Under the pieces are notes generated by a model. The model ran no database searches. It saw only the letters and a list, made by a program, of their open reading frames with translations, and had not been told where the DNA came from. Both the position numbers and the translations under genes were made by a program. From positions 59,771-98,448 of the forward strand of contig NZ_LMGJ01000008.1 in NCBI RefSeq assembly GCF_001427385.1: a stretch of 38,678 nucleotides of DNA, read 5' to 3'. Positions 30,048-37,816 of this stretch are shown here, piece by piece. Origin of the DNA: Mesorhizobium sp. Root157. GTDB taxonomy: Bacteria > Pseudomonadota > Alphaproteobacteria > Rhizobiales > Rhizobiaceae. Every line of letters begins with the position of its first letter. Within the stretch, counting starts at the first letter, position 1.

Positions 30048-30282
30048 TGTCTGAAATCCCTTTAGGTGGCGGGCTTCTACCAGCAGCGGCCGAACCTGTC
30101 GAACGGAAACCGACGGATACGCCGCCGATGTGAGCCGCGCTGCCGGCGGCGTATCGTCCCGCGCATCTTGTTCTGGTCTCTTTGCGCGCCGTGCTGTAAG
30201 CGGAACCGCCTGGGGAGAAAGCCGTTGAACGCCTCACTCCCGCGTTGACCGTTTCGGCCCTTGCCTCAATAGGATCGTCGCC

Positions 30283-30768
30283 ATGTCCGCCACCAGTAAT
30301 CCCTCTTCCGTCATCGGCCCAACCGTTGGCTTCGTCAGGCTGCCGCATTGCGAGGGCCTGCCGCTTCCTGCTTACGAAAGTGCTGGCGCTGCCGGCATGG
30401 ATCTCAGGGCAGCGATACCGGAAGATCGCTCGATCCTCATCCTGCCCGGCAAAAGGGCTCTGGTGCCGACCGGGCTTGTCTTGGAGATTCCGGAAGGAAT
30501 GGAAGGCCAGATCCGGCCGCGCTCCGGCCTTGCCCTCAAGCATGGGATCACCTGCCTCAACACGCCCGGCACCATCGACAGCGATTATCGCGGCGAAGTG
30601 AACGTATTGCTTGTCAACCTTGGCGACGAGGACTTTTCCGTAACGCGCGGCATGCGCATCGCCCAGATCGTGTTTGCGCCGGTGGTTCATGTGGCCGCCG
30701 AGGAGCGTACGCTTGCTGGCGGCACGGCGCGCGGGACAGGCGGGTTCGGGTCGACGGGCACGGCGTGA
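30283..30768 (+). CDS. dut: Deoxyuridine 5'-triphosphate nucleotidohydrolase (dUTPase)
   Basis: 161-residue trimeric enzyme that hydrolyses dUTP to dUMP, keeping uracil out of DNA. All five dUTPase motifs are seen: [46 protein letters not shown] and the C-terminal [10 protein letters not shown]. The ATG is at 30283. It is followed by a HAD phosphatase 2 bp downstream (GTGA overlap if the GTG were used). Confidence 0.97.
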   Translation: MSATSNPSSVIGPTVGFVRLPHCEGLPLPAYESAGAAGMDLRAAIPEDRSILILPGKRALVPTGLVLEIPEGMEGQIRPRSGLALKHGITCLNTPGTIDSDYRGEVNVLLVNLGDEDFSVTRGMRIAQIVFAPVVHVAAEERTLAGGTARGTGGFGSTGTA

Positions 30769-30770
30769 AC

Positions 30771-31475
30771 ATGGCGCCCAAACTCGTCATCTTCGACTGC
30801 GACGGGGTTCTGGTCGATACCGAAGGCCCGGCCAATCGCAGATTGGCACAGTGGATAACCGAGGCCGGCTATCCGATCGCCTATGAGCAATGCCGGCACC
30901 GCTTCAGCGGGCGCAGCCTGTCGTCGGTGAGGGCCGAACTGATCCAGACGGCAGGCGTCGATCTGGGTGCCGACCTCATCGAGCGCTGGTACCGGGAACT
31001 GCCGGAACTGTTTTCCGGCGGCGTCGAGGCCATTGCCTATGTTAGGGATTTCATCGCGGCCGTGGAGCGCGTCGGCCTTCCCCTTTGCGTCGCGTCGTCC
31101 GCCCGCATCGACAAGATGCACATGACGCTTGGCCAGACCGGTCTCTTGCCATACTTCAAGGACGTGCTGTTCAGCGCCTCGATGGTGGAGCACGGCAAGC
31201 CGGCGCCAGACCTGTTTCTGCACGCCGCCAAGACGATGGGAATCCGGCCGGCCGACTGCATCGTCATCGAGGATAGCGTACCCGGCACGCAAGCAGGCGT
31301 CGCTGCCGGAATGCGCGTCTTTTCCTACCATGGCGATCCGATGGCCGATGTCGAAGGTCTGCGCGCGGCCGGCGGCATCCTGTTCGACGATATGCGCAAG
31401 CTGGCTGGTCTCGTCCCCCTCTCCCGATCGGCCTCTCCAGGGAAGGGAACAGATTTTAAGCGCCGCGCGGTTTGA
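30771..31475 (+). CDS. HAD-superfamily phosphatase (beta-phosphoglucomutase/phosphoglycolate type)
   Basis: 234-residue cytoplasmic hydrolase. The motif I DxDxV is IFDCDGVLVDTE (residues 7-18), motif II lies in CVASSARIDKMH, and motif III/IV in KPAPDLFLHA with VIEDSVPGTQAGVAAGM. The cap is of the helical C1 type. The natural substrate is unknown; a sugar phosphate is typical. The ATG at 30771 is used; a GTG two codons upstream overlaps the dut stop as GTGA, so it is likely co-expressed with dut. Confidence 0.88.
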   Translation: MAPKLVIFDCDGVLVDTEGPANRRLAQWITEAGYPIAYEQCRHRFSGRSLSSVRAELIQTAGVDLGADLIERWYRELPELFSGGVEAIAYVRDFIAAVERVGLPLCVASSARIDKMHMTLGQTGLLPYFKDVLFSASMVEHGKPAPDLFLHAAKTMGIRPADCIVIEDSVPGTQAGVAAGMRVFSYHGDPMADVEGLRAAGGILFDDMRKLAGLVPLSRSASPGKGTDFKRRAV

Positions 31476-31545
31476 AATTTTACCGCACTTGCGCATTCAG
31501 GGCGCGCTGCGCTGCTTTCCAATGTCCGCCAATATTGATTCCGCA

Positions 31546-31577
31546 AAAAGCCGGTCTCGACTTGCGTCGAGACCGGC
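31546..31577 (-). terminator. Hairpin terminator after the universal-stress gene
   Basis: GCCGGTCTCGAC (31550-31561), loop TTGC, GTCGAGACCGGC (31566-31577) form a perfect 12-bp stem. On the minus strand it is followed by TTTTT, a classical Rho-independent terminator for the usp gene that ends at 31617. Confidence 0.85.
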
Positions 31578-31616
31578 CAAATCGCCCCAAGGCCGGGATT
31601 ATTTTGTCGATTTGCC

Positions 31617-32111
31617 TTAGGTCTGCCCGGCCGGGCAGACGAGATGGACTGGAATGGGTGTGCGTGCGTGAACCCGATATGGTTCCTGGCTCCACATAAG
31701 GTTACGAACAAACCAGGGCCGACGCGGATCGGCGCCCATGATGATGGCATCGCATGTGCGGCGCTTTGCCTCGTTCAGGATGCTTTTGCTCGGGTTGCGC
31801 GTGGTCACGATGTGGCCATTCGCCGTCACGCCGGCATCCTCCAGTTGGCTCAGAGCCCAAAAGACGTTCTCTTGCTGCTCATCCATCTCGCGTTTGCTGG
31901 GACGCAAGCCGGGATTGGGCAGTCCGAACCCCGTCCCCCACAGCCTTGCCACGGTAAGCACCGTGGCATGGCCATTGTGGGGGCGCAACATCCGCACGGC
32001 CAGGTCGATAACGTCCTGGCTGAAGCGTCTGCCTTCAGAAGCGATCAGCACGCTTTGCACGGCGCGCTGGTCGCCGGCAGGCCGTGATTGTCTGAACAGG
32101 GTCCTGATCAT
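31617..32111 (-). CDS. Universal stress protein (UspA) family protein
   Basis: 164-residue protein with one UspA domain (VQSVLIASEGRRFSQDVIDLA at the start). The typical C-terminal ATP-binding pattern (G-2x-G-9x-G-S/T) is altered: GADPRRPWFVRNLMWSQEP has Trp and Ser where the second glycine region should be. It may not bind ATP. The ATG at 32111 is preceded by TTGGGCAG. It follows the permease by 12 bp in the same operon, and Usp proteins often pair with transporters. The name is by domain; the signal is unknown. Confidence 0.82.
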   Translation of the reverse strand: MIRTLFRQSRPAGDQRAVQSVLIASEGRRFSQDVIDLAVRMLRPHNGHATVLTVARLWGTGFGLPNPGLRPSKREMDEQQENVFWALSQLEDAGVTANGHIVTTRNPSKSILNEAKRRTCDAIIMGADPRRPWFVRNLMWSQEPYRVHARTPIPVHLVCPAGQT

Positions 32112-32123
32112 CTGCCCAACCTC

Positions 32124-33638
32124 TCAGTTGCGGGACGTGGACGCCGCCATGGCTGGCGAGCCGGCCCGGCGGTCTTCCCACTGCCGATACCAGTACAGGG
32201 GCAAGTACATGAAGGTCGCAGCGATACCTAGGAAGTAATAGATCGCTTGACCGCCGATATACGAGTAAATGACCCCGCCAACCAGCCATACAAAGAAATA
32301 CAACGCAGCGAGCGCCAGCGCAATGTACTTGAAGTACTCCGGTAGACGGAACGGACGATGCACATTGGGCCGATCCTTGCGCAGCAAGTAGTAGCCAATG
32401 AGCACCGGCACGAAGGAACCGAGATATCCGACATTGGAGAAGGAATAGATCTCGATCGCGCCGCCCATGAACGCGATCAGGAGGCTGGCGCCGACATTGG
32501 TCATCATCGCCCGGTCCGGAACGTGGTTCTTGTTGAGGTGCTGATAGAAGCGCGGGAACTGACCGTCGAGCGACATCTGGTAGAGCGAGCGCGAGCAACC
32601 CATCAGCGAGTTCAACGCCGATAGCACCAGCGCGATGATCAGCATGATCGCCATCAGCCATTCCATCACCGCACCGGCGACGCCGGGGAAGATGTTGCTG
32701 GCGAAGGTGACGAACATCGTCTTCGGATCGACCAGAGCCGGATCCGAGATGGCCTGCACGCCGAGCACGACCACGAACGAAATCGGCAGCATGGTGTAGA
32801 CGAACACGCCGTAGCCGCCTTCCAGCGTCATGGCGATCTTGGCGTCACGCCCCGGATGCTTGCATTCGCCGATGTAGCAGGCCGCCGCCTCGTACGCGAT
32901 CACCGTCCATAACAGCGGAAATGCGTAGGCCACATACATGACCCAGGCCGGATAGCCGTTGATGTCGCTGAAGAAGCTAGATCCGTCGAGTTGCGGGAAG
33001 CCGGCGATCTCGCTCCAGTTCGCGGCGTCGGGATTGAAGATGAAGCCGATCGACAGGAAGGTCAGCGGGATCATCGACAATACGGCCAAAATGGTCGCCA
33101 TCGAGGTGCCGAAGCGGATGCCGAGGTAAGCCGGTACGGACAGGATCAGCAGCCCGACAGCGGTGATGGCCAGCGTCCACCAGGGAATGAACGTGCTGAT
33201 CGGCGTGATGCCGGATGTTGTGTCGAGGCCGAATAGATGGGTGATGTAGAACGAGGCCAGGATCATGTTCAGCGGTGCTACCGGCATCCAGCCGACCCAG
33301 TACATCCAGGCAGTGACGCCATTGACGTGCGGCGCAAGCCGTGGCCATCGATCCTTGTAGGCTGGATATGCATAGGATGGAGAACCGCCCGTTCGTCCGG
33401 GCATCATTGCCGACAGTTCTGCCAGCAAGAGACATAACACGACGCCTGTCAGCGTGAAGAATGTTATGAAGGGAATGTAGGATGCGCCGAAAACCGTAAG
33501 GAATGCTGGCGCTGCGCCGGTTACGAGAATTGTGCCGGCCAGACCGATGACAAAGGCGCCCCACCAGTTTGTACCGGTCTGAAGATTGCCTTGCTCGTAC
33601 TCAAGGACATCTAAGGCTTCTCCTCCAGAATTACTCAT
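32124..33638 (-). CDS. APC-family amino-acid permease
   Basis: 504-residue membrane transporter with about 12 hydrophobic helices; the first is at about residues 25-50 (WWGAFVIGLAGTILVTGAA), and the APC motif SAMMPGRTGGSPSYAYP is in the loop after the second. The substrate cannot be read from sequence; amino acid or related amine is likely. The ATG at 33638 overlaps the stop of a 37-codon ORF by 8 bp, pointing to translational coupling. It forms a unit with that small ORF and the usp gene. Confidence 0.88.
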   Translation of the reverse strand: MSNSGGEALDVLEYEQGNLQTGTNWWGAFVIGLAGTILVTGAAPAFLTVFGASYIPFITFFTLTGVVLCLLLAELSAMMPGRTGGSPSYAYPAYKDRWPRLAPHVNGVTAWMYWVGWMPVAPLNMILASFYITHLFGLDTTSGITPISTFIPWWTLAITAVGLLILSVPAYLGIRFGTSMATILAVLSMIPLTFLSIGFIFNPDAANWSEIAGFPQLDGSSFFSDINGYPAWVMYVAYAFPLLWTVIAYEAAACYIGECKHPGRDAKIAMTLEGGYGVFVYTMLPISFVVVLGVQAISDPALVDPKTMFVTFASNIFPGVAGAVMEWLMAIMLIIALVLSALNSLMGCSRSLYQMSLDGQFPRFYQHLNKNHVPDRAMMTNVGASLLIAFMGGAIEIYSFSNVGYLGSFVPVLIGYYLLRKDRPNVHRPFRLPEYFKYIALALAALYFFVWLVGGVIYSYIGGQAIYYFLGIAATFMYLPLYWYRQWEDRRAGSPAMAASTSRN

Positions 33639-33744
33639 CTTGCTTTCCCCCCTTCACCTTGGCGGTGAATATTATCGTTGGTTTGGCCGTGCGCACGCAG
33701 CCGATTCGTTCCGTATAGAACGTGCGTTTCTGTTTATCAGTCAT
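33631..33744 (-). CDS. Small ORF (37 aa) coupled to permease
   Basis: A short frame begins at an ATG (33742-33744) preceded by GGAGGGAGGAACCCT, one of the strongest ribosome sites in the window, and ends at TAA (33631-33633). The last 8 bases overlap the start of the permease gene (ATGAGTAA on the coding strand). The product is basic and hydrophilic (starts MTDKQKRTFYTERIG, ends KGGKQDE), with no membrane segment and one cysteine. No family is recognised. It is either a small accessory protein or a leader whose translation opens the permease start. It is too short for the usual ORF cut-off, so it is easily missed. Confidence 0.6.
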   Translation of the reverse strand: MTDKQKRTFYTERIGCVRTAKPTIIFTAKVKGGKQDE

Positions 33745-34659
33745 AGGGTTCCTCCCTCCTTGTGACTTGGATTTTGCCGGGCCTGGATCTGGATGATCTG
33801 TCTGTTCAACTCCTTGGATGTGTCAGGGCTGTGTGTGAGACAGTGCTGTGGAGCGGTCGCACAAAGTTACCCGCGGGCCGTTCAAAGATGGGCTCGCAGC
33901 ATTTGTTGTTTCGTCGTGGGTTACGGGCATGCACGCAAAAATTGACGCGCCTGGTTCAAGCATCTTCGTGTGTAAGGTAGATCAGCAACCGACCGGCATC
34001 GTTGCCGCTTGCGGCGATGCTGAAATCGAAAATTGCGCTATCTGATTTGTTGAGCGTCGCCCATGCATCTATGCCGACACGACAGAAATAGCGCCCCCAA
34101 CATGGGCGGCCCATTCTTCTCGTGTCGCTTTATGATGTCGAGATGGCTACGCAACAGCCGCCCAATTTTCACACGCTATGGATGCTTGTTGTTGTTATTC
34201 TGCCATCCATTCGTCTCCTCCGATTACCACAGGCGATGAATCAAAGAGCTATTTTTCGTTGGGTGAAACGGCCTCACCGATACAATTCACATCGAGAAAC
34301 AAAATTTCACCGGATGCAATTTGGCCACAACCCCATTCGCCTGTCAACAAATTATTGCATCGCATGACGATGGCTGAATCATTTTGCGATCAAGATTTGT
34401 AACTATTTGAACTGGTTCGACAAATTTCGACTTTTTGCGAAACGCGACAAAATTCGGCGCCAGCGGATGAAGCGGAGATTTGGCTGGCCGGCCGGAGCGC
34501 CTACGCAATAGCAGACACGCTGCATTCTCCTGACACGCTGTCGCCTTCGTTGCGCTGAGCCCGGAAAAGAAAATCCTGAGCCAATCACATCCGTTTGCCC
34601 GCCGCACGTGCCAGGGATAGGATCGCACCACGATCTCAACCCGGACAAGGGCGTGCGCC
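33745..34659. other. 915-bp intergenic region, no gene supported
   Basis: This stretch separates the minus-strand permease unit from the plus-strand gene at 34660. Short frames occur on both strands (for example 33848-34045 and 34122-34367, plus) but none has a ribosome site or family features. The part 34110-34450 is richer in A and T than the flanks. Near the right side are two related 12-mers, CGACAAATTTCG (34418-34429) and CGACAAAATTCG (34445-34456). Promoters for both units must lie here; none can be assigned with confidence. Confidence 0.5.
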
Positions 34660-35460
34660 ATGGACAAGGGCAAGACATTTCGCGACCTCCACTCCTCGAC
34701 CTTCGTCATTCCCAACCCATGGGACATAGGCACCGCGAAACTGCTTCGGTCTTTCGGCTTCAAGGCATTGGCGACGACCAGCGCGGGCTTCGCCTTTTCG
34801 CGCGGCCTGCCGGATGGCGGCGTGAGCTTCGAGACGATGATCGCCCACTGCAAGGAACTGGTCGCGGCGACCGACCTGCCGGTCTCGGCGGACCTCGAGA
34901 AGGGCAAGGGCGACAGCCCCGAGCGTGCTGCCGAGACCATATTCGCAGCCGAGGCCGCTGGGCTCGCAGGTTGCTCGATCGAGGATTTTTCCGGCGACGA
35001 CGATCATCCGATCTATGATTTTTCCCACGCGGTCGAGCGGGTTGCAGCGGCGGTCGAGGCGGCTCGGGCGTTGGGCCACGATTTCGTCTTCACCGCCCGG
35101 GCGGAAAACTTCCTGCATGGCCGTAACGACCTCGACGACACTATCCGGCGCCTGCAGGCCTTCGAGAAAGCCGGTGCCGACGTGCTCTATGCGCCTAGCA
35201 TCACCGACATCGAGGCTGTGCGCACCATCTGCTCCTCCGTGTCGAAGCCGGTCAACATACTTGCCGTCCCGGCCTTCACCGTTGCGGAATTGGCAAAGGC
35301 GGGGGCCAAGCGCATATCGCTCGGCTCCAAGCTGACCAATTATACATTCGGTGCGCTGGAACGTGCATCGAAAGAAATCCTGGAGAGCGGTTCCTTCGCC
35401 TTCAGCCGCGACGCCATGGCCTACGACCGGCTGCAAAAAATGTTCTCGACGCCGGAATGA
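34660..35460 (+). CDS. Isocitrate lyase/PEP mutase superfamily protein
   Basis: 266-residue TIM-barrel protein of the PEP mutase/isocitrate lyase family. The metal-site motif SADLEKGKGD is at residues 76-85, and the second metal-binding segment is AGCSIEDFSGDDD (about 103-115). The KKCGH lyase signature, with its catalytic Cys, is absent, so it is neither isocitrate lyase nor methylisocitrate lyase. The role may be an oxaloacetate decarboxylase-like or another C-C/P-C bond reaction, but this is a guess. The ATG at 34660 follows AAGGG. Its stop overlaps the next gene as ATGA, which links it to the hydroxyproline dehydratase gene. Confidence 0.85.
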   Translation: MDKGKTFRDLHSSTFVIPNPWDIGTAKLLRSFGFKALATTSAGFAFSRGLPDGGVSFETMIAHCKELVAATDLPVSADLEKGKGDSPERAAETIFAAEAAGLAGCSIEDFSGDDDHPIYDFSHAVERVAAAVEAARALGHDFVFTARAENFLHGRNDLDDTIRRLQAFEKAGADVLYAPSITDIEAVRTICSSVSKPVNILAVPAFTVAELAKAGAKRISLGSKLTNYTFGALERASKEILESGSFAFSRDAMAYDRLQKMFSTPE

Positions 35461-36464
35461 CGCCGCCCTTGCTGACCGTCACCGACATGCACACCGGCGG
35501 TGAACCGGTGCGTATCGTCACCGGTGGTTATCCGCCGATCCCGAAAGGCACGATCCTCGAGAAGCGGGCTTATGTGCGCGACCATCTCGACCATTTGCGC
35601 AAGCTTTTGATGTTCGAACCGCGCGGCCACTACGACATGTATGGCGCGTTGCTGGTCGAACCGGACCTGCCGGGAGCCGACCTCGCCGTGCTGTTCATGC
35701 ACAATGAGGGTTATTCGACGATGTGCGGCCATGCCGTCATCGCGCTTGGCCGCTACGCGGTGGACACCGGCATGGTGGCTGCGCAGGAGCCGGTGACCGT
35801 CGTCAACATCGAAGCGCCGTGCGGGCTGGTCGTCGCCTCGGTCGAGGTCAAGGACGGCAAGGCGGGCGCGGTTTCCTTCGAGAGCGTACCGGCCTTTCTG
35901 TTCGCCCGCGGCGAAAGCGTCGAACTTGCCGGCAAAGGCACGGTGCGCTTCGACATCGCCTATGGCGGCGCGTTCTACGCGCTGGCCGACTGCCGCCAGT
36001 TCGCCTTGGAATTCGGCCGCGACCGGGTGCGCGACTTCGTCGATGCGGCAACCGCGCTGACCGGCAAATTAAAGGCCGCCTTTCCCTTGTCCCATCCCGA
36101 CCATGACGACCTCGCTTTCCTCTATGGTACGATACTGACCGACGGCGTGGATGAATTTTCCGACCGGCCGACGAAGAATGTGTGCGTGTTCGCCGAGGCC
36201 GAGGTGGACCGTTCGCCGACCGGCTCGGGCGTCACCGCCAGGCTGGCGGCCATGCACGCCAAGGGCGAGATCGGCATCGGCCAGACGCGTATTTTCGAAA
36301 GCATCGTCGGCTCGCGCTTTTCCGGGGCGGTCGCCCGCACCGCGACAGCCGGCCGGCATGCGGCGATCGTCGCCCGCGTCGGCGGCCGGGCGTTCTATTC
36401 GGGCAAGGCCGAATTCACGCTGGAAGCCGAGGACGAACTCGGCCGCGGGTTTCTTTTGCGTTAG
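35457..36464 (+). CDS. Proline racemase family protein, likely trans-3-hydroxy-L-proline dehydratase
   Basis: 335-residue cytoplasmic enzyme of the proline racemase/hydroxyproline epimerase superfamily. The first catalytic Cys is conserved as Cys90 in STMCGHAVIA. The second catalytic position is Thr255 in DRSPTGSGVTARLA, where racemases and 4-hydroxyproline epimerases have Cys (SPCGTG). The Cys/Thr pair is known from trans-3-hydroxy-L-proline dehydratases, which make delta-1-pyrroline-2-carboxylate. The start ATG overlaps the previous gene as ATGA. The next step, a pyrroline-2-carboxylate reductase, is not seen in the window. Confidence 0.88.
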   Translation: MTPPLLTVTDMHTGGEPVRIVTGGYPPIPKGTILEKRAYVRDHLDHLRKLLMFEPRGHYDMYGALLVEPDLPGADLAVLFMHNEGYSTMCGHAVIALGRYAVDTGMVAAQEPVTVVNIEAPCGLVVASVEVKDGKAGAVSFESVPAFLFARGESVELAGKGTVRFDIAYGGAFYALADCRQFALEFGRDRVRDFVDAATALTGKLKAAFPLSHPDHDDLAFLYGTILTDGVDEFSDRPTKNVCVFAEAEVDRSPTGSGVTARLAAMHAKGEIGIGQTRIFESIVGSRFSGAVARTATAGRHAAIVARVGGRAFYSGKAEFTLEAEDELGRGFLLR

Positions 36465-36569
36465 AGCGCGTCGCCCTGATGCGCCGCGCTTTTTGCCGCG
36501 ATGCACTGGACGCCCGCGCGGGCGGCGTGCCAAAAGGCGGGCGTTTGGCCTGACGCGGCGGAGATTTGA

Positions 36570-37562
36570 ATGCCCGATTATGACGTCCTGTGCATCGGCA
36601 ATGCCATTGTCGATATCATCGCCCAGTGCGACGAGGCATTCCTCAACGACAACGGCATCATCAAGGGCGCGATGAACCTGATCGACGCGACCCGCGCCGA
36701 ACTGCTCTACCAGCGCATGGGCCCGGCCATCGAGGCTTCCGGCGGATCGGCCGGCAACACGGCTGCCGGCGTCGCCAGCTTGGGCGGCCGCGCCGCCTTC
36801 TTCGGCAAGGTGTCGAACGACCAGCTCGGACGCCTCTATGCCCATGACATCCGCGCCCACGGCGTCGCCTTCGACACCCGCCCGCTGGACAGCCTGCCGC
36901 CCACGGCGCGCTCGATGATCTTCGTCACCCCCGACGGCGAGCGCTCGATGAACACCTATCTCGGCGCCTGCGTCGAGCTTGGCCCGGAGGACGTCGAGGC
37001 CGACAAGGCGAGCGGCGCTAGGGTGACTTATTTCGAGGGCTATCTGTGGGACCCGCCGCGCGCCAAGGAGGCGATCCGCCAGACCGCCCGCCTCGCCCAC
37101 GCCGCCGGGCGCGAAGTGGCAATGACGCTGTCGGACTCGTTTTGCGTCGACCGCTATCGCGACGAGTTCCTCGACCTGATGCGCTCGGGCACCGTCGATA
37201 TCGTCTTCGCCAACAGCCACGAGATCAAGTCGCTCTACCAGACCGCCTCCTTCGATGCCGCGCTTGCCGCGCTGCGCAAGGACTGCCGGCTTGCCGCCGT
37301 GACCCGCTCGGAGAAGGGCTCGGTGATCGTGCGCGGCGACGAGACGGTGCAAATCGAGGCGACGGCGATTGCCGAGCTGGTCGACACCACCGGCGCCGGC
37401 GACCTCTATGCCGCCGGCTTCCTGCATGGCTACACGCAAGGCCGCGACCTCAAGACCTGCGGCGACCTCGGCTCGCTGGCCGCCGGGCTGGTGATCCAGC
37501 AGGTCGGCCCGCGCCCGCGCCAGAACTTGCGCCTCGAGGCCGAGCAGGCCGGACTTCTGTAG
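36570..37562 (+). CDS. PfkB-family carbohydrate kinase (adenosine-kinase-like)
   Basis: 330-residue ribokinase-family kinase. The N-terminal motif CIGNAIVDI and the PfkB signature GGSAGNTAAGVASLGG are clear. The C-terminal signature DTTGAGDLYAAGF carries the catalytic Asp. The overall pattern resembles rhizobial adenosine kinases, but sugar kinases of the family cannot be excluded. The ATG is preceded by GGCGGAGATTTGA. A 105-bp gap separates it from the dehydratase gene. Confidence 0.88.
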   Translation: MPDYDVLCIGNAIVDIIAQCDEAFLNDNGIIKGAMNLIDATRAELLYQRMGPAIEASGGSAGNTAAGVASLGGRAAFFGKVSNDQLGRLYAHDIRAHGVAFDTRPLDSLPPTARSMIFVTPDGERSMNTYLGACVELGPEDVEADKASGARVTYFEGYLWDPPRAKEAIRQTARLAHAAGREVAMTLSDSFCVDRYRDEFLDLMRSGTVDIVFANSHEIKSLYQTASFDAALAALRKDCRLAAVTRSEKGSVIVRGDETVQIEATAIAELVDTTGAGDLYAAGFLHGYTQGRDLKTCGDLGSLAAGLVIQQVGPRPRQNLRLEAEQAGLL

Positions 37563-37576
37563 AAAGCGCCGACCCC

Positions 37577-37816
37577 TCACTCCTCGAACCGAAAAGCCAG
37601 CATCAGCGCCGCTTCGGCAGCGACGCGGCCGGGTATGGGGCCGGCACCACAAGCGCCGGGGCCGTTGTCGCCCATCGGCAGATGGCATTGGCCGGTACGG
37701 TGGCAAAACCGTCTTGAGCAGCGCTGGGGTGCGCCGTCGGCTTCGAGCGCGAGGCTGAATGCCGAAATGCACAGTTCCTTGAAGTCCTGCGGGATGTCGT
37801 CCTGTATGCTTGGCAT
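37577..37816 (-). CDS. Small cysteine-rich hypothetical protein
   Basis: 79-residue protein with five cysteines. Cys33, Cys38, Cys44 and Cys56 form CX4CX5CX11C in CSRRFCHRTGQCH and GPGACGAG, a possible metal-binding or [Fe-S] arrangement. The start ATG at 37816 is preceded by a good site (GGAAAGGACGGAC). The reading frame is not a shadow: it lies alone, convergent with the kinase gene (14 bp apart). I do not recognise a family. Confidence 0.65.
   Translation of the reverse strand: MPSIQDDIPQDFKELCISAFSLALEADGAPQRCSRRFCHRTGQCHLPMGDNGPGACGAGPIPGRVAAEAALMLAFRFEE

Noticed and set aside
33848..34045. 65-codon plus-strand frame in the permease upstream gap
   Set aside because: Protein-like composition at its end, but no ribosome site, no known family and alternative frames overlap it; left as unproven.
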